The notes beneath the pieces were generated by a model. It searched no databases. It had not been told where the DNA came from and worked only from the letters and a program-made list of their open reading frames with translations. The translations under genes were made by a program, and so were the position numbers. A DNA stretch of 64,000 nt from Ga0077555 sp046154645 (GTDB lineage Bacteria; Pseudomonadota; Alphaproteobacteria; Rhizobiales; Hyphomicrobiaceae), in assembly GCA_046154645.1 (NCBI GenBank), contig JBJXDZ010000129.1, forward strand, positions 1 through 64,000. The letters are read 5' to 3'. Shown piece by piece: positions 26,594 to 35,371 of the stretch; the stretch's first letter is position 1; every line of letters starts with the position of its first letter.

Positions 26594-27385
26594 TTACTCA
26601 CCGAGCTTCGGCATCTTGTAGCGGTCCTGCGGATCGAGCCAGCCCTTGAACTGCGGCTTGCGCTTGGCGGCGAAGGCGGCGCGCGATTCCATCAGATCCG
26701 ACTTGTCGCCGTGCTCGTGCAGTTTCTTCGCCAGCGCGTTCTGTGCGTCGCTCGGCTCGGGCCGCATCTGGCGCATCATATGCACGGTGTTGACGCGCGA
26801 GGCGGGGGGAAGCGACAGCATGTGCTCGGCCATCGCCATGGCGGTTGGGATCAACTGGTCCTGCGGTGCGAGGCGATTGAGAAACCCCACCTGATAGAAG
26901 CGCTCGGCGGTGAAGCGGAAGCCCAAAGCCATTTCCATGGCGATCGGATACGGCACGTTGGCCACGTGGCCGTGATTGTAGCCGCCGAGCAGCCAGCGCT
27001 TGGCTTCGGAAACCTCGAACACCGCTTCCGGCACCGCCACGCGCAAGTCGCAGCGCTCGACCAGCATGAAGCCGCCGCCCATGGCGAAGCCGTTCACGGC
27101 GGCAATCACGGGCTTCTCCAGGCTGCCGTCCATGAAAGGATTGACGATATCGCGGCGGCCGCCGGGCGTTTTGGTTTCCAGCGTCTCCTTCATGTCCTCG
27201 CCGGCGCAGAAACCACGCCCCGTACCGGTGAAGATCGCCACCTCCAGCGTCTTGCTGTGGCGGAATTCCGTAAACGCATCAGCAAGCCCGAGGCGCATAT
27301 CCGTGCTCAGTGCATTGAGGCGTTCGGGGCGGTTCATGCGCACGATCAGGACTTGACCGTGCGTCTCGGTTTCCACGATTGCCAT
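26594..27385 (-). CDS. Enoyl-CoA hydratase/isomerase family protein
   Basis: 263 aa, crotonase fold. Oxyanion-hole segments are visible: AIFTGTGRGFCAGEDMKE (first) and AAVNGFAMGGGFMLVERCDLRVAV (second), with the usual substrate-binding region after. One of the two catalytic glutamates of true hydratases is not obvious: the second position holds E within FEVSEAKRWLLGG. Isomerase or hydrolase activity is therefore possible. Upstream of the racemase gene on the same strand. Confidence 0.85.
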   Translation of the reverse strand: MAIVETETHGQVLIVRMNRPERLNALSTDMRLGLADAFTEFRHSKTLEVAIFTGTGRGFCAGEDMKETLETKTPGGRRDIVNPFMDGSLEKPVIAAVNGFAMGGGFMLVERCDLRVAVPEAVFEVSEAKRWLLGGYNHGHVANVPYPIAMEMALGFRFTAERFYQVGFLNRLAPQDQLIPTAMAMAEHMLSLPPASRVNTVHMMRQMRPEPSDAQNALAKKLHEHGDKSDLMESRAAFAAKRKPQFKGWLDPQDRYKMPKLGE

Positions 27386-27562
27386 GTGGGGTCTCCATGC
27401 GTTTGGGCGACGGGCGCGCGTTAGGGCTGAGCAAGGTTAGTGCATTCCGCAGGCTGAGACCATTGGCGTCGATGCATGGCCTCTGGCTGCGGTCTGCCGT
27501 TCCCAGCCGGCTCCGTCCGTGCAATCCTGCCCCCGCAAGAGGAAGCGTAACGGGAGACACCC

Positions 27563-29221
27563 ATGGCAAAAATCGACGGCGCCAAGCTCATGGCGCAAAG
27601 CTTGAAGCAGCAAGGCGTTGACTACATGTTCGGGATCGTGGGCTTTCCCGTACAACAGATTGCCGCCGAGGCCCAGAAGGCCGGCATCAAGTATATCGGT
27701 ATGCGCAATGAGCAGTCGGCCTCCTATGCCGCGCACGCCGTCGGCTATCTGACGGGCCGTCCCGGCGCCTGCCTCACGGTGTCGGGTCCAGGCGTGGTGC
27801 ACATGCTGGCGGGTCTTGCCAATGCCCAGCAGAACTGCTGGCCAATGATCGGCATCGGCGGCGCTTCGCCCACGTACCAGAACGGCATGGGTGGCTTCCA
27901 GGAGGAGCGGCAGGTGCAGATCGCCTCGCCGTTCTGCAAGTTCGCACACGCCGTCGAGCACACGCACCGGATTCCCTTCTACGTCGAGATGGCTGTGCGC
28001 CAGTCGATCTATGGCCGCCCCGGCGCCACCTACCTCGACATGCCCGACGACATCATCAAGGGCCAGGTCGACGAGGAGAAGCTGTCGGTGCCGCCGAAAT
28101 GCCCGGAGCCGCCGCGCATGAGCGCCATGCCCGAGGACATCGCCAAGGCGCTGGCCGTGCTGCAGTCGGCCGAGAAGCCGCTGGTCATCGTCGGCAAGGG
28201 CATGGCCTGGTCGCGGGCCGAGGACGAGGTGCGCGCCTTCATCGAGCGCACCAAGCTGCCGTTCCTGGCCTCGCCCATGGGCAAAGGCGTGCTCGACGAC
28301 AACCATCCCCTTTCGGTCGGCGCCGCCCGCAGTCACGCCTTGAAGGAAGCCGACGTCATCTTCGTCATGGGCGCCCGCCTCAACTGGATCATGCACTATG
28401 GCCAGGAGCCGCGCTTCAAGAAGGGCGTGCGCATCATCCAGCTCGACATCTCGCCGGAAGCCATCGGCCAGAACGTGCCGACCGAGGTGGCGCTCGTCGG
28501 TGACGGCAAGGCCATTGTCGGCCAGCTCAACACGGCACTACGCAGCCAGCAGTGGTTCAACGCCGAGGGCACGCCCTGGAAGAAGTCGATCGCGGAGAGC
28601 GCGGCCAAGAACGCCAAGCAGATTCAGCCGATGATCGACGACAATAGTGCGCCGACCAACTACTACCGCGCGCTGAAGGACATCTCGGCCTGGGCACCGG
28701 ACAACGCCGTCATCATCGGCGAAGGCGCCAACACCATGGACATCGGCCGCACGCAGCTGCCGAACAAGAACGCGCGCTTGCGTCTCGATGCCGGCACCTA
28801 CGGCACCATGGGCATCGGCATGGGCTTTGCGATTGCTGCCGCCGTCGTGCATCCCGACCGTCCCATCATCTCGGTGTCGGGCGACTCAGCGCTCGGCTTC
28901 TCCGGCATGGAGATCGAGACCGCCTGTCGCTACCGGCTGCCCGTCAAGATCGTCGTGCTCAACAACGGCGGCATCGGCAGCGGCACCGAGAAGTATCCCG
29001 ACGATCCCTTCAACAATCCGCCGCGCGCGCTGATCAACGGCGCCCGTTACGACAAGATGATGGAGGCCTTCGGCGGCAAGGGCTGGTACATCAATGATCC
29101 CAAGGACCTCAAGAAGGCGCTGGCCGATGCCATGGCCTTCAAGGGCCCCGCGCTCGTCAACGTGCAGCTCCATCACGCCGCCGGCCGCAAGCCGCAGGAG
29201 TTCGGCTGGCTGACGACGTAA
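27563..29221 (+). CDS. ThDP-dependent 2-hydroxyacyl-CoA lyase (oxalyl-CoA decarboxylase-like)
   Basis: 552 aa. ThDP enzyme: E48 equivalent in RNEQSASYAAHAVGYL, and the Mg/ThDP motif GDSALGFSGMEIETACRY with NNGG. Segments GIKYIGMRNEQ, GYLTGRPGACLTVSGPG, NAQQNCWPMI and GARLNWIMHYG match human HACL1 more closely than Oxalobacter oxalyl-CoA decarboxylase. HACL cleaves 2-hydroxyacyl-CoA to formyl-CoA and an aldehyde shortened by one carbon (alpha-oxidation). No formyl-CoA transferase is seen; the neighbour is a racemase. Start ATG after GGGAGACACCC. Divergent from the enoyl-CoA hydratase gene. Confidence 0.85.
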   Translation: MAKIDGAKLMAQSLKQQGVDYMFGIVGFPVQQIAAEAQKAGIKYIGMRNEQSASYAAHAVGYLTGRPGACLTVSGPGVVHMLAGLANAQQNCWPMIGIGGASPTYQNGMGGFQEERQVQIASPFCKFAHAVEHTHRIPFYVEMAVRQSIYGRPGATYLDMPDDIIKGQVDEEKLSVPPKCPEPPRMSAMPEDIAKALAVLQSAEKPLVIVGKGMAWSRAEDEVRAFIERTKLPFLASPMGKGVLDDNHPLSVGAARSHALKEADVIFVMGARLNWIMHYGQEPRFKKGVRIIQLDISPEAIGQNVPTEVALVGDGKAIVGQLNTALRSQQWFNAEGTPWKKSIAESAAKNAKQIQPMIDDNSAPTNYYRALKDISAWAPDNAVIIGEGANTMDIGRTQLPNKNARLRLDAGTYGTMGIGMGFAIAAAVVHPDRPIISVSGDSALGFSGMEIETACRYRLPVKIVVLNNGGIGSGTEKYPDDPFNNPPRALINGARYDKMMEAFGGKGWYINDPKDLKKALADAMAFKGPALVNVQLHHAAGRKPQEFGWLTT

Positions 29222-29244
29222 GACCAAGCGGCGGTGGAAGCGGC

Positions 29245-29270
29245 GGGGTCAGACCCTCGGGTCTGACCCC
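29245..29270. repeat. GGGGTCAGACC palindrome, copy 2
   Basis: GGGGTCAGACC (29245-29255) and GGTCTGACCCC (29260-29270) form a perfect 11-bp stem with a four-base loop. It is the same element as at 9025-9050. It lies 24 bases after the ThDP lyase gene and may also terminate its transcript. Confidence 0.72.
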
Positions 29271-29336
29271 AGTCAGCAGAAACGCCGCCACGCCGCCGTC
29301 GATTCTCCCTGAACGACGCCCGCATCGCCGGACTTC

Positions 29337-29429
29337 AGCCCCGGAAGGGGCTGTCGCCTGTAGCTACGGGTGAAGCGTAGCGGAACCCGTAAAACGAAGT
29401 CTCACTTTCTGCGCAAGCCCCGGAGGGGC
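29337..29429. repeat. Composite palindromic element
   Basis: Three stem-loops in 93 bases: AGCCCC/GGGGCT (29337-29352), TACGGGT/ACCCGTA (29365-29371 with 29385-29391) and GCCCC/GGGGC (29417-29429). The middle part (GGTGAAGCGTAGCGGAACC) resembles widespread non-coding dispersed repeats in proteobacteria. It fills most of the gap between two convergent genes. Confidence 0.5.
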
Positions 29430-29489
29430 GACGGAGTTCCGGTGCTGGGCCGAGATCCTCCGCCCATGATCGCGCTCTACCCGCTCAGC

Positions 29490-30671
29490 TCAGCCCGTCG
29501 TCAACTTTCCCGTCGGCGTGGCGAAGCCTTGCATGGAGCGGATGCGCTTTTCCAGCCACCAGCCGTATTCCTCCGGCCAGTCCTCGAAGCGCTGATTGAG
29601 GCCGAGGTCGTGCTCCCAGTGCAGCGCCAGGTTGGGATTGAACTGCGCCTGCCGGCCGATGGCGATCAGGTCGGCGTGACCGTCGCGCAGGATCTGTTCG
29701 GCTTGCGCGGCCTCGAGAATGAGACCGACGGCCATCGTGGAGATGCCGGCCTCCGCCTTGGCGCGGGCGGCAAACGGCACCTGGAAGCCCGGCGCCCGCG
29801 TCACCGGCGCCGCGGTTGCCGACGCCATCAGGCCGCCCGATGAGCAATCCAGCACATCGACGCCGCGGGCTTTCAACTCCCGCGCCAGCACCACGGTGTC
29901 ATCCATGTTCCAGCCTTCGGCGGTGCCGTCGACCGAGGAGACGCGGAAGAACAGCGGCATCGACTCCGGCATTACCGCGCGCACCGCCTCGGTCACTTCC
30001 AGCGCAAAGCGCATGCGACCCTTGATGTCGCCGCCATAGCCGTCGTTGCGCGTGTTGGAGACGGGCGACAGGAACGACGCCAGCAGATAGCCATGCGCGC
30101 CGTGGATCTCGACGACATCGAAGCCAACGCGCACGGCACGCTTGGCCGCGGCCGCGAACTTGCCGACGATATCGGTGATCTCGGCGGGCGACAGCTGATG
30201 CGGCATCGGCCACTCCGGGCTGATCGCCGTCGTGGTTGGCCCAACCGGCTGCCAGCGCTGGCGGCCCCGGCGCACGTCGGCATCGGAGAGTGGCCCGTTG
30301 CCTTCCATGGCGCTCTGCATGCCCGCCTTGCGGCCCGCATGCGCCAGCTGGATGGCCATGGCAACGCCTTCCTCATGCGCCAGCTCGATAAGTGGTCGGA
30401 AGGCTTCGGCCTGCACTTCGTTGAAAATGCCGAGGTCCATGTCCGAAACCATGCCGCGCTGCTCGATGGCCGAGGCTTCCGTGAACACGAGGCCAAAACC
30501 ACCGAGGGCATAGCGGCCGAGATGGGCGGTGTGGAAGGCGCCGCACACGCCCTCGCGCGCCCGATAGTGCACCATTGGCGCCACCACGGTGCGGTTTTTC
30601 AGCGTGAGCCCGCGTATGGTGTGCGGTTGGAACAGCAGCGGGCGCGTGGGTTGCCCGTTATCCTTGGCCAT
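29490..30671 (-). CDS. Old yellow enzyme family NADH:flavin oxidoreductase (YqjM class)
   Basis: 393 aa. TIM-barrel FMN ene-reductase: N-terminal LFQPHTIRGLTLKNRTVVAPM, substrate-binding QLAHAGRKAGMQ, the HGAHGYLLASFLSPVSN block and GYGGDIKGRMRF, and the FMN-phosphate region VGLILEAAQAEQILRDG plus IAIGRQAQFNPN. It would reduce activated C=C bonds with NAD(P)H. Length and motifs match the thermophilic-like/YqjM class. The natural substrate is unknown. Confidence 0.9.
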   Translation of the reverse strand: MAKDNGQPTRPLLFQPHTIRGLTLKNRTVVAPMVHYRAREGVCGAFHTAHLGRYALGGFGLVFTEASAIEQRGMVSDMDLGIFNEVQAEAFRPLIELAHEEGVAMAIQLAHAGRKAGMQSAMEGNGPLSDADVRRGRQRWQPVGPTTTAISPEWPMPHQLSPAEITDIVGKFAAAAKRAVRVGFDVVEIHGAHGYLLASFLSPVSNTRNDGYGGDIKGRMRFALEVTEAVRAVMPESMPLFFRVSSVDGTAEGWNMDDTVVLARELKARGVDVLDCSSGGLMASATAAPVTRAPGFQVPFAARAKAEAGISTMAVGLILEAAQAEQILRDGHADLIAIGRQAQFNPNLALHWEHDLGLNQRFEDWPEEYGWWLEKRIRSMQGFATPTGKLTTG

Positions 30672-30757
30672 TGTTGGTCGTCCTTGTGTTAGCCGTGACT
30701 GGAGCGCCGCGCGACTTGGAGTCCCGTTGCCTCAGACCAGCACTGAAAATGCAAGCC

Positions 30758-31339
30758 TCACGGCAGGTCGTAGCCAAGCGCGGTTTCAGCCGCGATGGTT
30801 TTCTTGACGGCTGAGCGCGCCATCATGCGATCGTGGTGGCGCTCGACGTTCGGGAACGTGCCGCGGGCCGGTTTCAAGGCGCCCGAGATGCGCCAGAACA
30901 GCCGGAAGAGATGGATGTCGGCGATGGAGTAGGCGCCGCCGACGCACCAGTCGTTGGCTCCGAGCCGCTTGTCTGCCAAGCCCCACATCTTCAGGCAATG
31001 CTCGTCGCCCTTCTGGCGCGAGGGATGCACGGTGGAAGCCAGGAACGACATCCACGACACGACCTGCGCTTCGGCATCGATATCGCCGGCGGGCCAGAGC
31101 TTCGCTTCGGGGTACTTGCGCGCGAGATAGTAGAGGATGCCGGCGACCTCGGTCAGCGTCTGGCCATCGATGACCAGCGTCGGCACTTTGCCTTCCGGAT
31201 TGATGGCGAGGTATTCGGGTGTGTGCGTCTGCTTCGTCTTGAACGAGAGGGATTGCACTTCGAACTTGGCGCCGACCTCGTGCAGCATGATATGCGGCGC
31301 CATGGAACTGGAGCCGGGCGAGAGATAGAGCTTCATCAT
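30758..31339 (-). CDS. Glutathione S-transferase
   Basis: 193 aa. Thioredoxin-fold N-terminus (MKLYLSPGSSSMAPHIML) with the cis-proline motif GKVPTLVIDGQTLTE that binds glutathione; helical C-terminal domain (WMSFLASTVHPS, YSIADIHLFRLFW). Resembles beta/theta-type bacterial GSTs. It starts 12 bases after the stop of a degraded dienelactone hydrolase gene and has GAGGAG upstream, so the two were once one operon. Confidence 0.88.
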   Translation of the reverse strand: MMKLYLSPGSSSMAPHIMLHEVGAKFEVQSLSFKTKQTHTPEYLAINPEGKVPTLVIDGQTLTEVAGILYYLARKYPEAKLWPAGDIDAEAQVVSWMSFLASTVHPSRQKGDEHCLKMWGLADKRLGANDWCVGGAYSIADIHLFRLFWRISGALKPARGTFPNVERHHDRMMARSAVKKTIAAETALGYDLP

Positions 31340-31351
31340 GGGGTGGTCTCC

Positions 31352-31545
31352 TCAACCGAGGTTGCGACGATAGAGTGAAATCAGGCGTTCCCAATGCCGC
31401 TCGGCGGCGGCCTTGTCAAAGACCTTGCATTGGCGGGGGCGTCCATCAGGAAGAATATCACGGGGTGCGCGACGCGCTCAGGGCGGACGATGACGATCTT
31501 CATGTCCTCGTCGCGAGTCGCGTTATCGCGTGTGGTTTCGATCAT
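31352..31545 (-). pseudogene. Dienelactone hydrolase remnant with its middle deleted
   Basis: From ATG 31545 the frame reads MIETTRDNATRDEDMK and then VIVRPERVAHPVIFFLMDAP, the expected start of a dienelactone hydrolase-family protein (about 37 codons). After an internal junction, a different frame reads KVFDKAAAERHWERLISLY and RRNLG up to TGA at 31352, the family's usual C-terminal end. Roughly 150-200 central codons are missing and the two halves are out of frame, so no active enzyme can be made. It sits directly upstream of the GST gene. Confidence 0.78.
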
Positions 31546-31690
31546 GAGGCGCCTCCGTTCGGAGAGTTTAGGTCAACCTGGGCCACGAGGTCACGTGCGA
31601 AACGGGGGCGTAAGGGTTGCGTTGCGCGGGGTCGTACGGACGCTTACTCTGGTTCATATTCCGCGACATCCTCAGAACGGAGATCACGCC

Positions 31691-32017
31691 ATGGCACTTT
31701 ATGAAATGCGCACCTACACGCTGTACGTCGGCAAGATGGGCGACGCGCAGAAACTCTATACCGAGCTTGGCTTTCCGGCCCTCAAGAAGGGCGGCCACGA
31801 CAAGAACCTGGTTGGCTACTTCGTCGGCGATACCGGCATGATCAACCAGCTGGTGCACATCTGGAAGTTCAAGGACGACGCCGACCGTCGTGCGCACTGG
31901 GCCGCCGTGTTCGCCAACAAGGACTTCGTCGAGGGCTTCGCTGCGAAGTTCCGCCCCCTGGTCATGTCGCAGGAAGTGAAGCTGATGACAGCCGCGCCCT
32001 GGGGGCCGCATCCTTGA
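31691..32017 (+). CDS. NIPSNAP family protein
   Basis: 108 aa. The opening MALYEMRTYTLYVGKM and the central LVGYFVGDTGMINQLVHIWKF are typical of single-domain bacterial NIPSNAP proteins with a ferredoxin-like alpha/beta fold. Function in bacteria is unproven; often near catabolic genes, as here. Its stop codon overlaps the start of the next gene (TGATG), implying coupling. Confidence 0.85.
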   Translation: MALYEMRTYTLYVGKMGDAQKLYTELGFPALKKGGHDKNLVGYFVGDTGMINQLVHIWKFKDDADRRAHWAAVFANKDFVEGFAAKFRPLVMSQEVKLMTAAPWGPHP

Positions 32018-32700
32018 TGGCACAGCTGGCGGAGCCGCTATCGATCGTCATGCTCGGCGCGACGGGCGCGGTCGGCCAGCAGGTGGTGGCGACGCTTCTG
32101 GCCATGCCCGACGTTGAGCGGCTCACTTTGCTCCGCCGCCGCCCGCTGGAGGGCGTGACGAACGCGGCGGTGCGCCAGCATGTGGTTGATGTTTTCGCAC
32201 CATCATCCTATGCGCCGCTGTTGCCGGGACACCAGATCGCCATCTGCACGTTGGGCGTCGGTCAGCCCTCGAAGGTGTCGCGCGAGGAGTTGGTGCGCGT
32301 CGATAAAACAGCGGTGCTGGGGTTCGCCGCGGCGTGCAAGGCAGCCGGTATTCGCCATTTCCAATTGCTGGGCTCGGTCGGCGCCAGCGCGCCGTCGCGC
32401 TCATTCTTCCTGCGCACGAAAGGCGAATTGGAGGACGGCCTGAAGGCGCTCAAGTTCGATCGCCTCAGTCTGTTCCAACCCTCGATGATCCTGACACCAA
32501 CCAACCGCTATGGCTGGTCGCAGGGCCTGACGCTCGCGGTGTGGCCGCTGCTGCAGCCCGTGCTCGTCGGCGACCTGAGGAAGTTCCGCGGCATTCCGAT
32601 CGCCACGCTTGGTCGTGCCATTGCCGTCAATGCCCTCAGCCACAAGACCGGTGTCGAGACGCTGCACTGGGATGAGATCATGGCTTTGGCGGCCTCTTAA
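32017..32700 (+). CDS. NAD(P)-binding Rossmann protein, HTATIP2/TIP30-like
   Basis: 227 aa. The dinucleotide motif VMLGATGAVGQQV occurs at about residues 11-23, then the arginine-rich LTLLRRRP, which favours NADPH. FQLLGSVGASAPSRSFFLRTKGELE fits the atypical SDR subgroup of HTATIP2. Catalytic YxxxK of classical SDRs is replaced by TKGE. Substrate unknown. ATG start overlaps the NIPSNAP stop. Confidence 0.82.
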   Translation: MAQLAEPLSIVMLGATGAVGQQVVATLLAMPDVERLTLLRRRPLEGVTNAAVRQHVVDVFAPSSYAPLLPGHQIAICTLGVGQPSKVSREELVRVDKTAVLGFAAACKAAGIRHFQLLGSVGASAPSRSFFLRTKGELEDGLKALKFDRLSLFQPSMILTPTNRYGWSQGLTLAVWPLLQPVLVGDLRKFRGIPIATLGRAIAVNALSHKTGVETLHWDEIMALAAS

Positions 32701-32793
32701 TCCCGCTGTTAGTCGCTCTCTTGACGTTTTGGCATCGCAGCGCTCAACTTCGCACTTTGATGCTTCACTCCAGACGAAACCCAGGAGGTCAGG

Positions 32794-33954
32794 ATGAGCC
32801 GAACAGCAGGCGCGAGCGAGGTTGGCTACGGAGCCGAAGAAGCCGCCATGCAGGCATACCTGGCTGAGGGCGAGCGTAAGGCTTTCGCGCTCGGTAATCG
32901 CGGGCCGATCCGCTGTGACGCCAAGGGCCGCTTGGCACAGGACATCATTGACGCCTACTGGCGATGCGGCTTCTATATCTTCGAAGGCGTGCTGAAGCCG
33001 GAGGAACTGGCCGACATCGAGGCGGATGTGAAATCCATTCTCGAGCGTTTGCCGCGTGAGAAGGGCTCGTTGACGGACAAGCATGGGCGGCCGGCGCTGG
33101 CCGCCGACTGCAAGGCACCCAACCTGTTCTGGTCGAAGCCGCTCGGCGATCCCTTTGGCGGCACGGCACTCGCCAATGGCCGTCACCCCGTGAAGATGTT
33201 CGAGCCGAAGGCCGGCATCGATGCGCCGAAGGAGGTCGTCTATCTCATTCTCGGCTCGCTGCAGTTCTCCGAGGCTTGCCTGCGCGTCTACGGCCATCCG
33301 GATCTCCTCGGCGTGGCCGCGTCGATCAATGGCGATGATTTCGTGCCCTTCAACGAGGCCCTGTTCATCAAGGAGCCCGGCCTCGGTGCCTCCGTTGCCT
33401 GGCATCAGGACGGCACGACGCATTGGAATGCGCCGGACTGGGACGAGGGCACGCATGGCTTCAATCTGATGGGCCAGCTTTATGGCTGCACGGCCGCCAA
33501 TGGCGTGTGGGTGGTGCCCGGGTCGCACAAGCTCGGCAAGATCGACATCAAGCGTTGGGTGACCGAGGCTGGCACCGAGCGTTTGCCCGAGGCCGTGCCG
33601 ATCATCTGCAAGCCGGGCGACGTGGCGATTACCAATCGGCAGACCCTACACGGCTCGTTCGCCAACACCAGCAAGGATTGGCGCGTCACCGTCAACATGG
33701 GGTTCCACCGCCGCCGTTCGGTGCTCGGCGTGGAAGGCGGCGGCGTCCACAACGCCAAGGCCGTCTACGACGACGCGCGCATCACCGAGCGGGCGGCGTT
33801 GATCGGCTATGGCATCGATGCGCGCCGGCAGAGGTTTCCGAACGAGACGCCATTCGTCTACCAGCCGCATGCGAGCCGTGGCCTCACCTACATCTGGGAT
33901 GCAGCCGCCAAAGCCAGCATCAAGGATTACAACCTGCTGGACTTGAGCATCTGA
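32794..33954 (+). CDS. Phytanoyl-CoA dioxygenase (PhyH) family protein
   Basis: 386 aa. Fe(II)/2-oxoglutarate oxygenase: iron ligands in VAWHQDGTTHW (HxD) and the distal His in RQTLHGSF, followed by the oxoglutarate arginine in DWRVTVNMGFHRR. PhyH enzymes hydroxylate C2 of acyl-CoA or act on other small molecules, so substrate is open. Preceded by a strong AGGAGG. Family-wide role in alpha-oxidation fits the HACL-type lyase and racemase 4-8 kb away. Confidence 0.87.
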   Translation: MSRTAGASEVGYGAEEAAMQAYLAEGERKAFALGNRGPIRCDAKGRLAQDIIDAYWRCGFYIFEGVLKPEELADIEADVKSILERLPREKGSLTDKHGRPALAADCKAPNLFWSKPLGDPFGGTALANGRHPVKMFEPKAGIDAPKEVVYLILGSLQFSEACLRVYGHPDLLGVAASINGDDFVPFNEALFIKEPGLGASVAWHQDGTTHWNAPDWDEGTHGFNLMGQLYGCTAANGVWVVPGSHKLGKIDIKRWVTEAGTERLPEAVPIICKPGDVAITNRQTLHGSFANTSKDWRVTVNMGFHRRRSVLGVEGGGVHNAKAVYDDARITERAALIGYGIDARRQRFPNETPFVYQPHASRGLTYIWDAAAKASIKDYNLLDLSI

Positions 33955-34014
33955 GCAACAGGCTGCTCGGCCGTATTGCACCCGAACCGTGCCTCGCTTC
34001 TCCGCCGCTCAGGC

Positions 34015-35178
34015 CTACCGCCCCTTGAACGCCGGCATGACCTCTTTCGAGAAGCGCTCGAGCTGCTCCATGGCCACTTTGAGCGGCGTGCCGAGCGGTA
34101 GCGAACAGCTGATGCGCTCAAGACCCGGATAGGCCTTCTCGACGGCCTTCAGCTGCTCGATGATGTCAGCGGCGGTGCCGGCAAGGAAACCGCCGGCCTT
34201 CACTGCGTCCTCGATGCGCGGCAGCTTGGTCGAAGGCACCAGACGCGGATCGCGCATGGCGGCAATCTGCTGCTCGGTGATGGCGCGCGACAGGCGCAAC
34301 TCGCCGAACATCTTCATGTTCTCCTCGTAGTAGATGCCGGCCTCTTTCATCGCCTGCTCGCGACTGGAGGCGATGTGGAATTGGTAGCCCAGAGAGAGGC
34401 GCTCGCCGGGCGACAGATCGATGCCACGGCGCTTGTAGGCGGCGCGGAACCCATCCATGTGTCGCTGCACGGCGCCGCCTTCTGCCGAGCCGCCGCCAAT
34501 GACACCGCAAATGCCGTGCTTGGCCATGAAGTCGAAGGCGCGGTCGGTGCCACCCTGGATCGGCTGCCAGCATTCCACGGGCAATTTCAAGGGGCGCGGA
34601 ACCAGCGTGATGTCTTTCAGCATGTAGCCGCGGTAGGGCACTTCAGGCGGGCAGGTGTAGTATTTGCCCTTGTGCGAGAACTTCGCCTCGTTGAAAGCTT
34701 TGAAGATGAGATCGCAGCCCTCCTCGAACATCTCGCGGTTGGCCTCCTGGTCGGTCAGCGGCGCGCCGAAGGTTTCGACCTCACGCGTGTGATAACCGCG
34801 CGCCACACCAAAGATGACGCGGCCGCGGGTGAGGATCTCAGCCGTCGCATAGTCCTCCGCGAGGCGAAGCGGGTGCCACATGGGCACCACATTGAAGCCG
34901 CAGCCAATCTTGATGTTCTTCGTGATGCCGGCCAGGTGCATGGCCATCATCAGCAGATTGGGAATGCATTCCGTGCCCTCGGGCTGGAAGTGATGCTCGG
35001 CCATCCAGAACGTATTGTATCCGAGCTGGTCCATGGTCTGGGCGTAGGTCTCGGCCTTGTAAAGCGCGCCCGCCAGCTCTTCGTTCGAGTAGGAGCGGTC
35101 GTTCACCGGCGTGCCGAGATAGCCGCAGTTTTCCATGTCGACGGTGCCGACGTAGGAGCTGTCGAAATACTTGAGCAT
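34015..35178 (-). CDS. LLM class flavin-dependent monooxygenase
   Basis: 387 aa, bacterial luciferase-like TIM barrel. Typical segments: YNTFWMAEHHFQPEG, KIGCGFNVVPMWHPLRLAEDYAT, LTRGRVIFGVARGYHTREVE (FMN phosphate contacts) and PVECWQPIQGGTD. It would use FMNH2 and oxygen; a flavin reductase gene is at 8171 but far off. Divergent from the ThDP enzyme at 35372, leaving about 190 bases for two promoters. Confidence 0.88.
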   Translation of the reverse strand: MLKYFDSSYVGTVDMENCGYLGTPVNDRSYSNEELAGALYKAETYAQTMDQLGYNTFWMAEHHFQPEGTECIPNLLMMAMHLAGITKNIKIGCGFNVVPMWHPLRLAEDYATAEILTRGRVIFGVARGYHTREVETFGAPLTDQEANREMFEEGCDLIFKAFNEAKFSHKGKYYTCPPEVPYRGYMLKDITLVPRPLKLPVECWQPIQGGTDRAFDFMAKHGICGVIGGGSAEGGAVQRHMDGFRAAYKRRGIDLSPGERLSLGYQFHIASSREQAMKEAGIYYEENMKMFGELRLSRAITEQQIAAMRDPRLVPSTKLPRIEDAVKAGGFLAGTAADIIEQLKAVEKAYPGLERISCSLPLGTPLKVAMEQLERFSKEVMPAFKGR

Positions 35179-35371
35179 GGGGAATGCCTCCGCAATTGCG
35201 CCGCCGCGGGCGCACGCCGACCGCAGTGTACCGAGAGGCTAGGCGGGAACCAAGAACGTAGCAATGGGCTGAGGGTTGCCTGCCGTGCAAGGGATGATTG
35301 CGCTGTGGTCGCCTCCCGGCGCAAGATGTCGGCAAATCACCCCCACCTCGTCCGTCACGGAGACACGTCCC

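Noticed and set aside
25406..29221. Oxalate degradation pair (formyl-CoA transferase and oxalyl-CoA decarboxylase)
   Set aside because: The CaiB-family gene has AMACR-specific GHDINY and MVEG blocks, and the ThDP enzyme is closer to HACL; an oxalate role cannot be excluded for the lyase but the pair is not supported.
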